Notes: a model not told the origin generated them from the letters alone. 8,071 nt of DNA from Streptosporangiaceae bacterium (GCA_030040475.1 JASHTQ010000619.1:1-8071); one strand, 5' to 3'; shown: positions 1 through 7,016, counted from the first letter of the stretch. Made by a program: numbers and translations.

Positions 1-113
1 GCCTGACGTTCCAGGACCTTCGTGACGGCATCTTCGCGGCCCGCGGCCCGGATGCCGCGGGCCAGCTGCAGGTATGCAAGCCGGAGCACGTCGAATGCGG
101 GCCGGCCCCTCAT
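1..113 (-). CDS. Partial reading frame, TPR-like N-terminus, runs off the left edge
   Basis: An open frame starts with ATG at 113-111 and stays open to the window edge, giving 37 complete codons. The peptide begins MRGRPAFDVLRLAYLQLARG and continues through an amphipathic helix containing GREDAVTKVLERQ. The alternation of Leu/Ala with a central AxGRxxDA resembles one tetratricopeptide helix pair. The ATG directly follows the TAG stop (116-114) of the cyclase gene, with no gap and in the same frame. No convincing Shine-Dalgarno sequence precedes it. Translation could therefore depend on coupling to the cyclase gene, or this piece could be the former C-terminal part of the cyclase protein cut off by a nonsense codon. 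It could equally be an independent gene with a different start further on. Too little is visible to assign a function. Confidence 0.5.
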   Translation of the reverse strand, partial: MRGRPAFDVLRLAYLQLARGIRAAGREDAVTKVLERQ

Positions 114-3100
114 CTACGTCGCTGGCTTCGCGCGCAGGCGCACTGCGAGCTGGCGTGCTCTGACGGCCGAGACGACGTTTCCCTTGCGTTCGAAGAGCAC
201 GGTGGCCTGCCTGCAGAACTCTGCCGCCTCGGCCGGCGCTCCGGCCAGGTCCCTGACCTCGGCGAAGTCGAGGAGCCCGTTGCCCTGCCAGTCGAGCTGG
301 TCCGAGGTCTCGATGAGCGCCATCGCCGCCGAGAGCAGCGAGGAGGCCTCGGCGATGGCGCCGTGCCTGGCGCTGAGCTTGCCGCGGACGCAGCGCCAGA
401 GGAACTGGGAGGCGTCGTCGTCGGGAGAGGCAAGCTGCTCGCAGATGCCGGCGAACTCGGCCGCCTCGCCGTACCGTTCCTGGCGGTACAGGACGTCGGC
501 GAGCAGGCCCGCCGTGGTCGAGATGTAGTTGCGCTCGCCCATCTCGTCGAGGCGCCGGTAGTCCATCCGCAGCTCGGACTCCGCGGCGGCAAGATCGTCC
601 GCGAGCACCTCGATGACGGAGGAGTGCAGCGAGGTGAGGGCCGCGGACAGCTGCCAGCCGAACTCGTCGAGCAAGGCCCGGCTGCGCCGGTAGAGCAGGC
701 GCGCGCGGTCGAAGTTCCCGCGCATCGCCTCGAGCTGTCCGATCGCCAGCTCGGCGAGCGCTCCGGCCTTGCGGTCGTCCTCCGCCCTGGCGAGCACCTC
801 CTCGCAGGTGGCAATCGCCTCGGGCACGGGCATCGAACCGTACAGGGCGGAGATCGCGAGCGAGCCGAGGAAGCGGTGGGCGGTGACCTCGTCACCGGCG
901 GCGCTCGCGTGCCTGATGGCGTGCTCCGCGGCGGCGGCGGCGTCGGCGAACCGGAGCCCGGTCCCGTACACGGCGGTGAGCAGCCGGAAGGCCCGCACCA
1001 GGGCGCGGTCGTTGCCCATCGCCTCAAGCTCGGGGATCTCCTGCAGCACGAGCTCGATCATGCTCTCCTGCCTGCCGATGCTCTGGTGCACGGCCTGAGC
1101 GTCGGTCGTGTAGCGCAGCTGCAGGAGGGCGAGCGCCACCGCCCTGGCGATCCCGGGCTCGCCGGCGGCGAGCGCCCGGTCTACCGCCTCGGTCAGCATC
1201 GACTCGGCCCGCTCAAGCTCGCCGATGTCCACCGCGGCCTCGCCGGCGTCCAGCAGGAGCAGCGCGCGGGCCGGGTCGTTCTCGCCGAGCAGCGCCGCGG
1301 TCCGCTGCAGCAGGTTCGCCGCCGCGGACAGGTCGCCGCGGACCAGGGCACGATGACCGGCCGAGCCGAGAAGCTGCGACGCCCTGGCGCCCAGCCGCCG
1401 CCCGTCGTCGTCCACCGGGCCGAGCTCGGACCGGTAGCGGAACGACTGCTCGAGGTGGTAGCCGACGATCTCCTCGTACTCGGCGATCCTGGACCCGACC
1501 AGGTCGGCGAACCAGGCGGCGAAACGCTCGTGCAGCCTGGCCCGGGTGCGCTTGAGCAGCCGCGCGTACGCCGTGTCCCGGATCAGGATGTGGCTGAAGC
1601 GGAAGTCGTCGGCGCTGCCCGGCTCCGTCCGGCGGATGAGCTGCTTGCTGGTCAGCGCGGCGAGCGCGGGCTCGAGATCGGTCTGCGTGTCGTCGTGGCG
1701 CACCAGCACCGCTACCGCATCGCTGGAGAACTCCAGGCCGATCACCGAGGCCGATTCCACCACGATGCGTTCGGCTGCGCTGAGGCGGTCCAGGCGGGCG
1801 CCGAGCAGGGACGAGACGTTTCCGGGGACCGAGATCCCCTCGGCGGCTCCGGAGAAGACCCAGTGCCCGGCCTCCTCATGCAGCAGCCCGTCGTCGATCA
1901 GCATGGAGAGCATCTGCTCGATGAACAGCGGGTTGCCCTCGGCGAGGCCGAGGATCCGCCGTTCCAGCGGCCTGGCCAGGCTCACCTCGCCGAGCAGGTT
2001 CCGCACCACGAGGCCGCTGTCGGCGCGGGAGAGTTCGCCGAGCTCCAGCCGGGACGCGTTCCGCCGCCCGGCGGCGAAACCCGGCCGGTCTTCGCGGAGC
2101 TCGTGCCGGGACGCGCAGACGAGCAGCAGCGGCACCCCCAGCGATGCGTCGAGGACGTCCTCGATGAGATCGAGGAAGGTTGCCTCGGCCCAGTGGATGT
2201 CGTCGAAGATCACCACGAGCGGCCCGCGGCTGGCGAGTTCCTCGAGGACCGCCCGGACGCCCCAGAAGAGCTCGTCCTTCCCGTACCGGTCGGGCGAGAG
2301 GCCCAGGCCCGACTCGATGCGGCTGGTGGCCGCGGCAAGCTCCGGGCCGAAGCACGACTTGAGCTTGATGCGGGCGTCCTCTTCGCTGTCCTCAGGCACG
2401 ATCCCGGCAGCCTGCCTGAGCACCTCGGCCAGCGGCCAGAACGTGATGCCGTCGCCGTAGGACAGGCAGCGCCCCTGCAGCACCGCCGCCTCGCCGGAGA
2501 CCCGCCGCACGAACTCATCGATCAGGCGGCTCTTGCCCACCCCGGCGTTGCCGAACAGCGTGACGAGCCGCGCCTGCGGCCCGGCGGTGCAGCGGCGGAA
2601 CTCCGCCTCGAGCGCGGCGATCTCGCGGGCCCGGCCGACGAGCGGCAGGTCCGCGGGCCCGGGGCTGCGCGCCGCGTCGGTGACCGAGAGCAGCCGGTAG
2701 GCGGGAACGGGCTCCGGCTTGCCCTTCAGGTCGAGGGGCTCGACGGGTGCGACCTCGACGTTATCCCTGACCAGCCGGTAGGTGGGCTCGCCGATCAGGA
2801 CCGCCCCGACCGGGGCGGCCTGCTCGAGGCGGGCGGCGACGTTGACGGTGTCACCGGTCGCGAGGCGCTGCGAGTCGCCGCCCTCACCGGTGACGACCTC
2901 GCCGGTGTTGACGCCGGTCCGGTTCTCCAGCGTGACCCCGAACCTCTCGGCAAGGGTAACGTTGAGCTCCGCCAGCGCCTCGCGCATGCTGGCCGCGGCC
3001 CGCACGGCTCGCAGCGCGTCGTCCTCGTGCATCCGGGGCAGGCCGAAGACCGCCATGATCGCATCGCCGATGTACTTCTCTATCGTCCCGCCGTGACGCT

Positions 3101-3326
3101 CGAGGACCGGCTTCATGGCCGAGAAGTACAGCGCGAGCACCTCGCGCACCGCCTCGCTGTCGAGCCGGTCGGCCAGTTCGGTCGAGCCCTTCAGGTCACA
3201 AAAGACGATCGTGACGGTCTTGCGGACCTCCTGCGGCGGAGGCTGGGCGACGAGGGCGGAACCGCAATAGCCGCAGAGCCGAAACCGGTCGGGGTTCTCC
3301 TCGCCGCAGTTCGGGCAACGCAGCAC
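114..3326 (-). CDS. Zinc-ribbon / class III nucleotide cyclase / AAA-STAND ATPase / TPR protein
   Basis: This 1070-residue protein starts at GTG 3326, the first start after an in-frame TAG 12 nt upstream; the zinc ribbon begins at once, supporting that start. Domains in order: a zinc ribbon (C4, C7, C18, C21); a class III cyclase domain (about 36-215); an AAA_16/STAND-type ATPase with Walker A GNAGVGKS (259-266), Walker B ending DD (375-376) and the family motif AEGNPLFIEQ (462-471); a winged-helix-like linker ending FRFSHILIRDTAY (575-587); and a TPR-rich tail from about 645. The cyclase set looks complete: metal-binding D44 and D88, purine-selecting K84 and D159, and transition-state N162 and R166. 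The Lys/Asp pair favours ATP, so cAMP synthesis is predicted. Proteins of this architecture are common in actinobacteria but few have known triggers; the ATPase and TPR part presumably senses a ligand or partner. The 31-bp gap after the secreted-protein gene suggests one transcript. No membrane segment is seen, so it should be cytoplasmic. Confidence 0.93.
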   Translation of the reverse strand: MLRCPNCGEENPDRFRLCGYCGSALVAQPPPQEVRKTVTIVFCDLKGSTELADRLDSEAVREVLALYFSAMKPVLERHGGTIEKYIGDAIMAVFGLPRMHEDDALRAVRAAASMREALAELNVTLAERFGVTLENRTGVNTGEVVTGEGGDSQRLATGDTVNVAARLEQAAPVGAVLIGEPTYRLVRDNVEVAPVEPLDLKGKPEPVPAYRLLSVTDAARSPGPADLPLVGRAREIAALEAEFRRCTAGPQARLVTLFGNAGVGKSRLIDEFVRRVSGEAAVLQGRCLSYGDGITFWPLAEVLRQAAGIVPEDSEEDARIKLKSCFGPELAAATSRIESGLGLSPDRYGKDELFWGVRAVLEELASRGPLVVIFDDIHWAEATFLDLIEDVLDASLGVPLLLVCASRHELREDRPGFAAGRRNASRLELGELSRADSGLVVRNLLGEVSLARPLERRILGLAEGNPLFIEQMLSMLIDDGLLHEEAGHWVFSGAAEGISVPGNVSSLLGARLDRLSAAERIVVESASVIGLEFSSDAVAVLVRHDDTQTDLEPALAALTSKQLIRRTEPGSADDFRFSHILIRDTAYARLLKRTRARLHERFAAWFADLVGSRIAEYEEIVGYHLEQSFRYRSELGPVDDDGRRLGARASQLLGSAGHRALVRGDLSAAANLLQRTAALLGENDPARALLLLDAGEAAVDIGELERAESMLTEAVDRALAAGEPGIARAVALALLQLRYTTDAQAVHQSIGRQESMIELVLQEIPELEAMGNDRALVRAFRLLTAVYGTGLRFADAAAAAEHAIRHASAAGDEVTAHRFLGSLAISALYGSMPVPEAIATCEEVLARAEDDRKAGALAELAIGQLEAMRGNFDRARLLYRRSRALLDEFGWQLSAALTSLHSSVIEVLADDLAAAESELRMDYRRLDEMGERNYISTTAGLLADVLYRQERYGEAAEFAGICEQLASPDDDASQFLWRCVRGKLSARHGAIAEASSLLSAAMALIETSDQLDWQGNGLLDFAEVRDLAGAPAEAAEFCRQATVLFERKGNVVSAVRARQLAVRLRAKPAT

Positions 3327-3357
3327 GATCCCAGCCTACGTCTGACTTACATGACGG

Positions 3358-4686
3358 TCATCCGTGCCAGATCGGATCGCCGAGGGTCACGAAGGTCAGC
3401 TGGACCGCACCTGCCGGGGTGTAGTGCTCGGAGATGAGGCAGGGTCCCTTACGGACGAGGAAACACGACAGCAGCAGTCCGGTGTGATAGGTGGTGCCGG
3501 CGATGACGGTCGTGCCGCTGGTGCCGGGGATAGCCGGGAAGGGCGTCGGCGACCCGTAGCAGACCTGCCTGGGGAGGAGCCGGTACAGCCACGGCAGCGA
3601 CTGCAGGGCCGACTTGGAGATCGTGAGCGTGGCGATGGCCGACGCGGTCGCGACGCCGTTGCCGGCGGAATTGAAGATGCCGAAGGCAGCCGTGTCGGCA
3701 ACCCCGATGTAGTTGTTGCAGGTGAGGCTCACCCCGCCGAGGCCCAGCGCCGCGAAGTCGCCGGGCGCGGTGGCGGTCACGGACGTGGCCGTGGTGGCCG
3801 TCGACTGCGATACCGAGCAGGAGCCGCTGCCGCACGCCTGGATCTGGCCGGTGATCGTGAACGGGCTCGAGGTGCCCGCGGTGAAGCCGGTGGCGTTCGC
3901 CGCCAGGTCATACCCGAGGCCTGCCTTGTTGATCTGCAGGTTCCCGAAGTCGGCAACCCCGGCCGAGCTGGTGACCGTCGTCGTGCCCGCCAGCGTCCCG
4001 CCGCCCGGATTGGCCTGGATCGAGACCGTGACCGCGGTGCCGCTTGCGGAGAAGTCCGCCGCGTTGAGCGGGTCGCCGTTCGCGTCGAGCAACTGAACGG
4101 CGAGCGGGGAACCCGTCGAGTTGAACCCGGTGAGGATGTCGGAGTTCACCGCGGTCTGGGCCGGCTCCCCGGTGAAGGCGAGGCCGCACGAACCGGTGAC
4201 CGACACGCTGAGCGGCGAGGAGCTCCAGTGCACCTCGTTGGTCTCCCCCCGGCTGTCGACGCCGGACACCCCCCAGACCTCTGAGCTCGCCGCCACGCAC
4301 GGAGCCAGCGCCGTGACGTCGACGGCGAACGTGGTCCCTGTCGGCTCGCTCGGCAGCTGCAGCGTGACCGAGGAGGCCGGCAGTCCGGAGACCCAGGTAC
4401 GGCTCGGGCCAGCGGCGGCGGTGATGACGAAATCGGCGGGCGCGGTGAACGTCAGGCTGTCCAGCTTCTCGTGCGGGTCGTTGTTCGTGACCTGGAAGGC
4501 GTACTGTTCGCCGGTCCCCGCGCCGGCGGTCGCCGGATTGGTGGCAGGAGTGACGATGTAGCAGTCCGAGCAGGTCGTCCACGCGTGACCCGCCTGGGCG
4601 GGCACCGCGACGAACGCGATGACGGCGACAAGAGCGCCGCCACCGGATATCAGCCCGGAACGAAAGAAACGCGACCTGCGCTTCAT
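3358..4686 (-). CDS. Secreted cysteine-containing protein with Ig-like domain
   Basis: I chose ATG 4686 (442 residues) because it is preceded by a purine-rich site (AGAGGGGGG) about 7 nt upstream and opens a clear signal peptide: MKRRSRFFRSG, a hydrophobic core, then AQA at 30-32 with likely cleavage before GHAW. An in-frame ATG at 4737 would bury the signal peptide and is unlikely. The mature chain of about 410 residues has an N-terminal beta-rich region with CSDC (39-42) and a FQVTNND segment resembling DUF11/CARDB-type folds (about 55-168). An Ig-like module follows (about 176-280), with PLAVQLLDANGDPL and NPGGGTLAGTTTV typical of Big-type repeats in bacterial surface proteins. The C-terminal part (281-442) is unfamiliar. 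Ten cysteines in the mature chain suggest disulfides. There is no LPXTG signal, lipobox or C-terminal membrane helix, so it is probably released or loosely cell-wall bound. Its role is unknown; adhesion or ligand binding is a guess. Confidence 0.85.
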   Translation of the reverse strand: MKRRSRFFRSGLISGGGALVAVIAFVAVPAQAGHAWTTCSDCYIVTPATNPATAGAGTGEQYAFQVTNNDPHEKLDSLTFTAPADFVITAAAGPSRTWVSGLPASSVTLQLPSEPTGTTFAVDVTALAPCVAASSEVWGVSGVDSRGETNEVHWSSSPLSVSVTGSCGLAFTGEPAQTAVNSDILTGFNSTGSPLAVQLLDANGDPLNAADFSASGTAVTVSIQANPGGGTLAGTTTVTSSAGVADFGNLQINKAGLGYDLAANATGFTAGTSSPFTITGQIQACGSGSCSVSQSTATTATSVTATAPGDFAALGLGGVSLTCNNYIGVADTAAFGIFNSAGNGVATASAIATLTISKSALQSLPWLYRLLPRQVCYGSPTPFPAIPGTSGTTVIAGTTYHTGLLLSCFLVRKGPCLISEHYTPAGAVQLTFVTLGDPIWHG

Positions 4687-4693
4687 GACCTGG

Positions 4694-4703
4694 CCCCCCT
4701 CTC
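4694..4703 (-). promoter_or_regulatory. Ribosome binding site of the secreted Ig-like protein gene
   Basis: Read on the minus strand this is GAGAGGGGGG, ending 7 nt before ATG 4686. It decides the start of the 442-residue protein over the in-frame ATG at 4737. Confidence 0.6.
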
Positions 4704-4751
4704 TCGGAACGCGCACCGCCATGATGGCACAGCGCAATCCCCGGCACGGTC

Positions 4752-4766
4752 CCTCATATCGTGAGG
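4752..4766. promoter_or_regulatory. Palindrome in the promoter region of the secreted-protein gene
   Basis: CCTCA and TGAGG form perfect 5-bp arms around TATCG, within the 112-bp gap between the transporter stop and the secreted-protein start. The centre lies 73 bp upstream of ATG 4686. A TTGCCG at 4794-4789 (minus strand) could be a -35 element, but the hexamer at the right distance (TAAGCC or CTAAGC) is a poor -10. The site could be an operator or a weak hairpin after the transporter gene. Five-base arms are short enough to arise by chance. Confidence 0.28.
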
Positions 4767-4798
4767 CTTAGCAGCAGACGGGGACTTTCGGCAACCGT

Positions 4799-6460
4799 TC
4801 AGCTTAGTTCCTGGGTCTCGCCGCCGGGCGGGGCGCCCGTTGCCAGCCGGGTCTCGGCGATGCGATCGGCAAGCCGCTGGGTGCCTGCATGACCGAGCAC
4901 CGCGGTCAGGAAGAGGTCCCTGCCGAGCCGGTACACCGTCGAGTCCGCGGACGCGATCACGCTTGCCGTGCGCGGGACGGAGCGCAGCAGGGCGATCTCC
5001 CCGACTCCCTCGCCGCGGCCGCAGCGCCGCAGGACGTGCCCGTCTTGCACGGCGTCGAGCTCGCCCGCCGCGATCGCGTAGTAGGCGTCTGCGGGTTCGC
5101 CCTGCCGGATCAGCGCGGCGCCGGCCGGCACGTCGACCGGGGTCAGGGCCGCCGCCAGGCCCTCGAGGGTGGGCGCGGGCAGCTCGGCGAACAGCGGCAG
5201 CGAGCGCAGCAGCGCGATCTCCACGACCGGCACGGGGACCGCGGCGTCCAGGGCGAACAGCGCCCGGCCGCCGACCACGGCGGCCAGCGGCAGCACGACC
5301 GCGGCCCCGAACAGCGCGAGCCGGTTTCCGCCCAGCTGCACGAGCAGCGGGACGAGCAGCGCGCCGAGCGCGTAGCCGGCCATCGTCAGCCCTTCGAGGA
5401 CGCCGAAGACCCGGCCCATCAGCTGCGGCGGAACCGAGCGCTGCAGCAGCGTGCGGAGGGCGACGTCCAGCAGCGCGCTGGCGGCGCCTGCCACCGCAAG
5501 CAGGGCCACCGTGGCCGCCAGGCCGACGCCGAAGCCGAGGACCGCGAGGACCGCGCTGAGCAGGAGGGCCGCGGCCAGGATCGGCGCGCCGAGTCGCCGG
5601 CCGATCAGGATCGCGCTCACGGTGGCGGCCAGCACGGCGCCCACGCCGTAGGCGGAGTTGAGGTAACCGGCCCACGCCTCCGAACGGCGCAGCACGCCGA
5701 TCGCCAGGATCACGAACAGCAGGTCGAGCGCGCCCGCCACGACCGCCTCCGCCGTCAGCAGGGCCAGCATGACCCGCAGCCGCGGCCGGCCGGCCACCAG
5801 CCGCAGGCCCTCCGCGACGCCGGCCAGCACCGCCGGAGAACCTTCGCTGGGGGGCGCCGGCGCGACCACCCGCAGCGTGCCGGCCAGCAGCGCGGCGGCC
5901 ACGCCGAGGCAGGCGCACACCACGAACACGCTCGCCACCCCGGCCAGCGCGATCAGCAGCCCGGCGAGCAGCCCGGACGTCATCACCCCCGCGGACTCCA
6001 GCCAGCTGACCACCACGTTGACGGCCGTCAGCTGATCGGCGGTGGCGGCCGCCGACGGGGCGAGGACCGACTGCGCCGGGCGGGTCGTGGACTGCGCGGC
6101 GCAGTAGACCACGGCGCAGGCGTAGGCGGCGACCGGCACGCCCGCGAAGATCGCCGCCGCCGCGGCGGCCATGGCCGCCGCCTGCACCAGGTACCCCCCG
6201 GCCAGCACCACGACCGGTGACCTGCGATCCGCGATGGCCGCCATCACCGGCGCCAGCACCGCGGCCGGCACCAGCTGGGCCACGGCCACGAACGCGGCGA
6301 CCGCGGCACCGCCGTGGCTGTAGGCGAGCACCAGCATGGCGATCCACGCCGCGCATTCGGTGAGGACGAACAGCGCGTACGCCGTCAGCATGCGTACCAG
6401 CGCCCCGTTGCCCGCCAGCGATCCGAAAGCGTGCAGGCGACCGCCGGAGTCCCCACCCAC
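4799..6460 (-). CDS. MFS transporter fused to a C-terminal cyclic-nucleotide-binding domain
   Basis: GTG 6460 is chosen because GGGGGAGGA lies 6 nt upstream. The frame is open to a TTG at 6538, but those 26 extra residues lack a ribosome site and look like leader. The product has 553 residues. Residues about 22-405 are a run of hydrophobic, alanine-rich helices typical of a major facilitator, probably 10-12 segments. A cytoplasmic ADRRSP loop follows helix 2 (77-82), and PPQLMGRVFGVLEG (344-357) resembles the MFS_3 (EntS-like) exporter group. Residues about 414-525 form a CRP-type domain (SLPLFAELP, AYYAIAAGELDAV) with phosphate-binding cassette GEIALLRSVPRTAS (487-500). E488 and R497, which contact the ribose and the cyclic phosphate, are both present, so nucleotide binding is likely. 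No DNA-binding helix-turn-helix follows. Inferred role: efflux of a small molecule, gated by cAMP or cGMP. The substrate is unknown. Confidence 0.9.
   Translation of the reverse strand: MGGDSGGRLHAFGSLAGNGALVRMLTAYALFVLTECAAWIAMLVLAYSHGGAAVAAFVAVAQLVPAAVLAPVMAAIADRRSPVVVLAGGYLVQAAAMAAAAAAIFAGVPVAAYACAVVYCAAQSTTRPAQSVLAPSAAATADQLTAVNVVVSWLESAGVMTSGLLAGLLIALAGVASVFVVCACLGVAAALLAGTLRVVAPAPPSEGSPAVLAGVAEGLRLVAGRPRLRVMLALLTAEAVVAGALDLLFVILAIGVLRRSEAWAGYLNSAYGVGAVLAATVSAILIGRRLGAPILAAALLLSAVLAVLGFGVGLAATVALLAVAGAASALLDVALRTLLQRSVPPQLMGRVFGVLEGLTMAGYALGALLVPLLVQLGGNRLALFGAAVVLPLAAVVGGRALFALDAAVPVPVVEIALLRSLPLFAELPAPTLEGLAAALTPVDVPAGAALIRQGEPADAYYAIAAGELDAVQDGHVLRRCGRGEGVGEIALLRSVPRTASVIASADSTVYRLGRDLFLTAVLGHAGTQRLADRIAETRLATGAPPGGETQELS
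6162..6181. repeat. 20-bp perfect palindrome inside the transporter gene
   Basis: The arms GCGGCGGCCA and TGGCCGCCGC pair perfectly over all ten bases with no spacer. The palindrome lies in codons for an alanine-rich membrane segment (AAAMAAAAAA). GCC and GCG alanine codons read as Gly/Arg/Ala codons on the other strand and easily produce such symmetry, so a function is not implied. Confidence 0.5.
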
Positions 6461-6466
6461 GAGCAA

Positions 6467-6475
6467 TCCTCCCCC
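6467..6475 (-). promoter_or_regulatory. Ribosome binding site that sets the transporter start at GTG 6460
   Basis: On the minus strand this reads GGGGGAGGA, followed by the 6-nt spacer TTGCTC and then GTG. It is the strongest ribosome site in the 82-bp gap after the small proline-rich gene, and it is too close to the in-frame TTG within the spacer to serve that codon. Confidence 0.75.
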
Positions 6476-6542
6476 GGCCCCCCACCGGCCGACCGCTACC
6501 GACTTCCTGATTACACCGCCAAGGCCGGTAACGGGCAAGCGG

Positions 6543-7007
6543 CTACGGGGCTAACGAGGCGATGGAGTGCGGATTCTCCGGCGCGACGGCAGCCAGCGCG
6601 CGGCTGAAGGGCGACGGCTGGCGCACCGGGGCGGACTGCCGGGCCGCTACCCAGCGTTCCGTGCACGACTTGACGTCCTTGCAGTACCAGCGGACGCCGT
6701 CGCACGCGCTGCCGCCGTCGGGCACCAGCAGGCCCAGCGGCCGCGCGACGCCGCACATCGAGCACTCGGCCACCTCCAGCGGGCGCAGGCGGTTGCCGCC
6801 GAGCGCGGTCGGCGACGGGTCCGCCGGGACCGGCTGGGGGGCAGGAGACAGCTGGGGAGCGGGAGCCAGCTGGGGAGCGGGAGCCAGCTGGGGAGCGGGC
6901 GCTGGCTCGAGACCGGCGGCCGGCTCGAGACCGGCGGCCGGCTGGGGACTTTGTTCAGGCTGCCATTCCTGGGGCATCGCCACTATCGGCGACGCATGTT
7001 GGGCCAT
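6543..7007 (-). CDS. Small proline-rich protein with C-terminal cysteine cluster (putative zinc-binding)
   Basis: ATG 7007 is preceded by GGAGGA only 3 nt upstream, giving 154 residues. The N-terminal half is low-complexity and proline-rich: two AAGLEP units, then PAPQLA-type hexapeptides (about 23-61), encoded by an 18-bp tandem DNA repeat. The conserved-looking part is residues 78-121: ECSMCG (C82, C85), C102, then WYCKDVKSCTERW (C109, C115). The CxxC plus Cx5C arrangement suggests a single zinc site or small zinc-ribbon-like fold. I recall similar WCKDVKxCTxRW motifs in small uncharacterised actinobacterial proteins, but no function is known to me. There is no signal peptide or membrane segment, so it should be cytoplasmic. 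The gene lies 82 bp upstream of the transporter start and could head the same transcript. Its third-last leucine codon region includes a TTA (6554-6552), rare in such genomes, which in Streptomyces would need the bldA tRNA. Confidence 0.8.
   Translation of the reverse strand: MAQHASPIVAMPQEWQPEQSPQPAAGLEPAAGLEPAPAPQLAPAPQLAPAPQLSPAPQPVPADPSPTALGGNRLRPLEVAECSMCGVARPLGLLVPDGGSACDGVRWYCKDVKSCTERWVAARQSAPVRQPSPFSRALAAVAPENPHSIASLAP
6832..6939. repeat. 18-bp tandem repeat array within the proline-rich gene
   Basis: There are two variants of an in-frame 18-bp unit. AGCTGGGGAGCGGGAGCC occurs at 6850-6867 and 6868-6885, with a diverged third copy at 6886-6903. GGCTCGAGACCGGCGGCC occurs exactly twice, at 6904-6921 and 6922-6939. 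A degenerate copy is visible at 6832-6849. Each unit encodes six residues (PAPQLA-like or PAAGLE), so copy-number change would keep the frame and alter only the length of the proline-rich linker. Confidence 0.9.
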
Positions 7008-7010
7008 GAC

Positions 7011-7016
7011 TCCTCC
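7011..7016 (-). promoter_or_regulatory. Ribosome binding site of the proline-rich gene
   Basis: On the minus strand this reads GGAGGA, separated by GTC from ATG 7007. The spacing is short but workable if pairing is through the GGAGG part. Confidence 0.65.

Noticed and set aside
3351..3361. ATGAC-G-GTCAT palindrome between the secreted-protein and cyclase genes
   Set aside because: Short arms overlapping the stop codon of the secreted-protein gene, with no T-run. It is too weak to call a terminator or operator, and the 31-bp gap argues for co-transcription.
363..3437. A 1024-residue open frame on the plus strand opposite the cyclase gene
   Set aside because: It is the antisense shadow of a clearly coding minus-strand gene. 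Its translation is rich in Arg/Gly/His/Gln with no recognisable domain, which is what the opposite strand of GC-rich coding DNA gives.
4687..4698. Tat signal (twin arginine) in the secreted protein
   Set aside because: The KRRSRFF sequence lacks the spacing of the RRxFLK consensus, so a general secretory signal peptide is the simpler reading.
4687..4737. ATG 4737 as the start of the secreted protein
   Set aside because: It would add 17 residues before the signal peptide, and the best ribosome site serves ATG 4686.
4683..6485. A 600-residue minus-strand frame overlapping the transporter
   Set aside because: It is an Arg/Gly-rich frame-shifted reading of the transporter gene with no domains. 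The transporter frame has helices and an intact nucleotide-binding cassette.
6461..6538. TTG 6538 as the transporter start (26 extra residues)
   Set aside because: No ribosome site precedes it, and GGGGGAGGA is ideally placed for GTG 6460. The extra residues show no domain.
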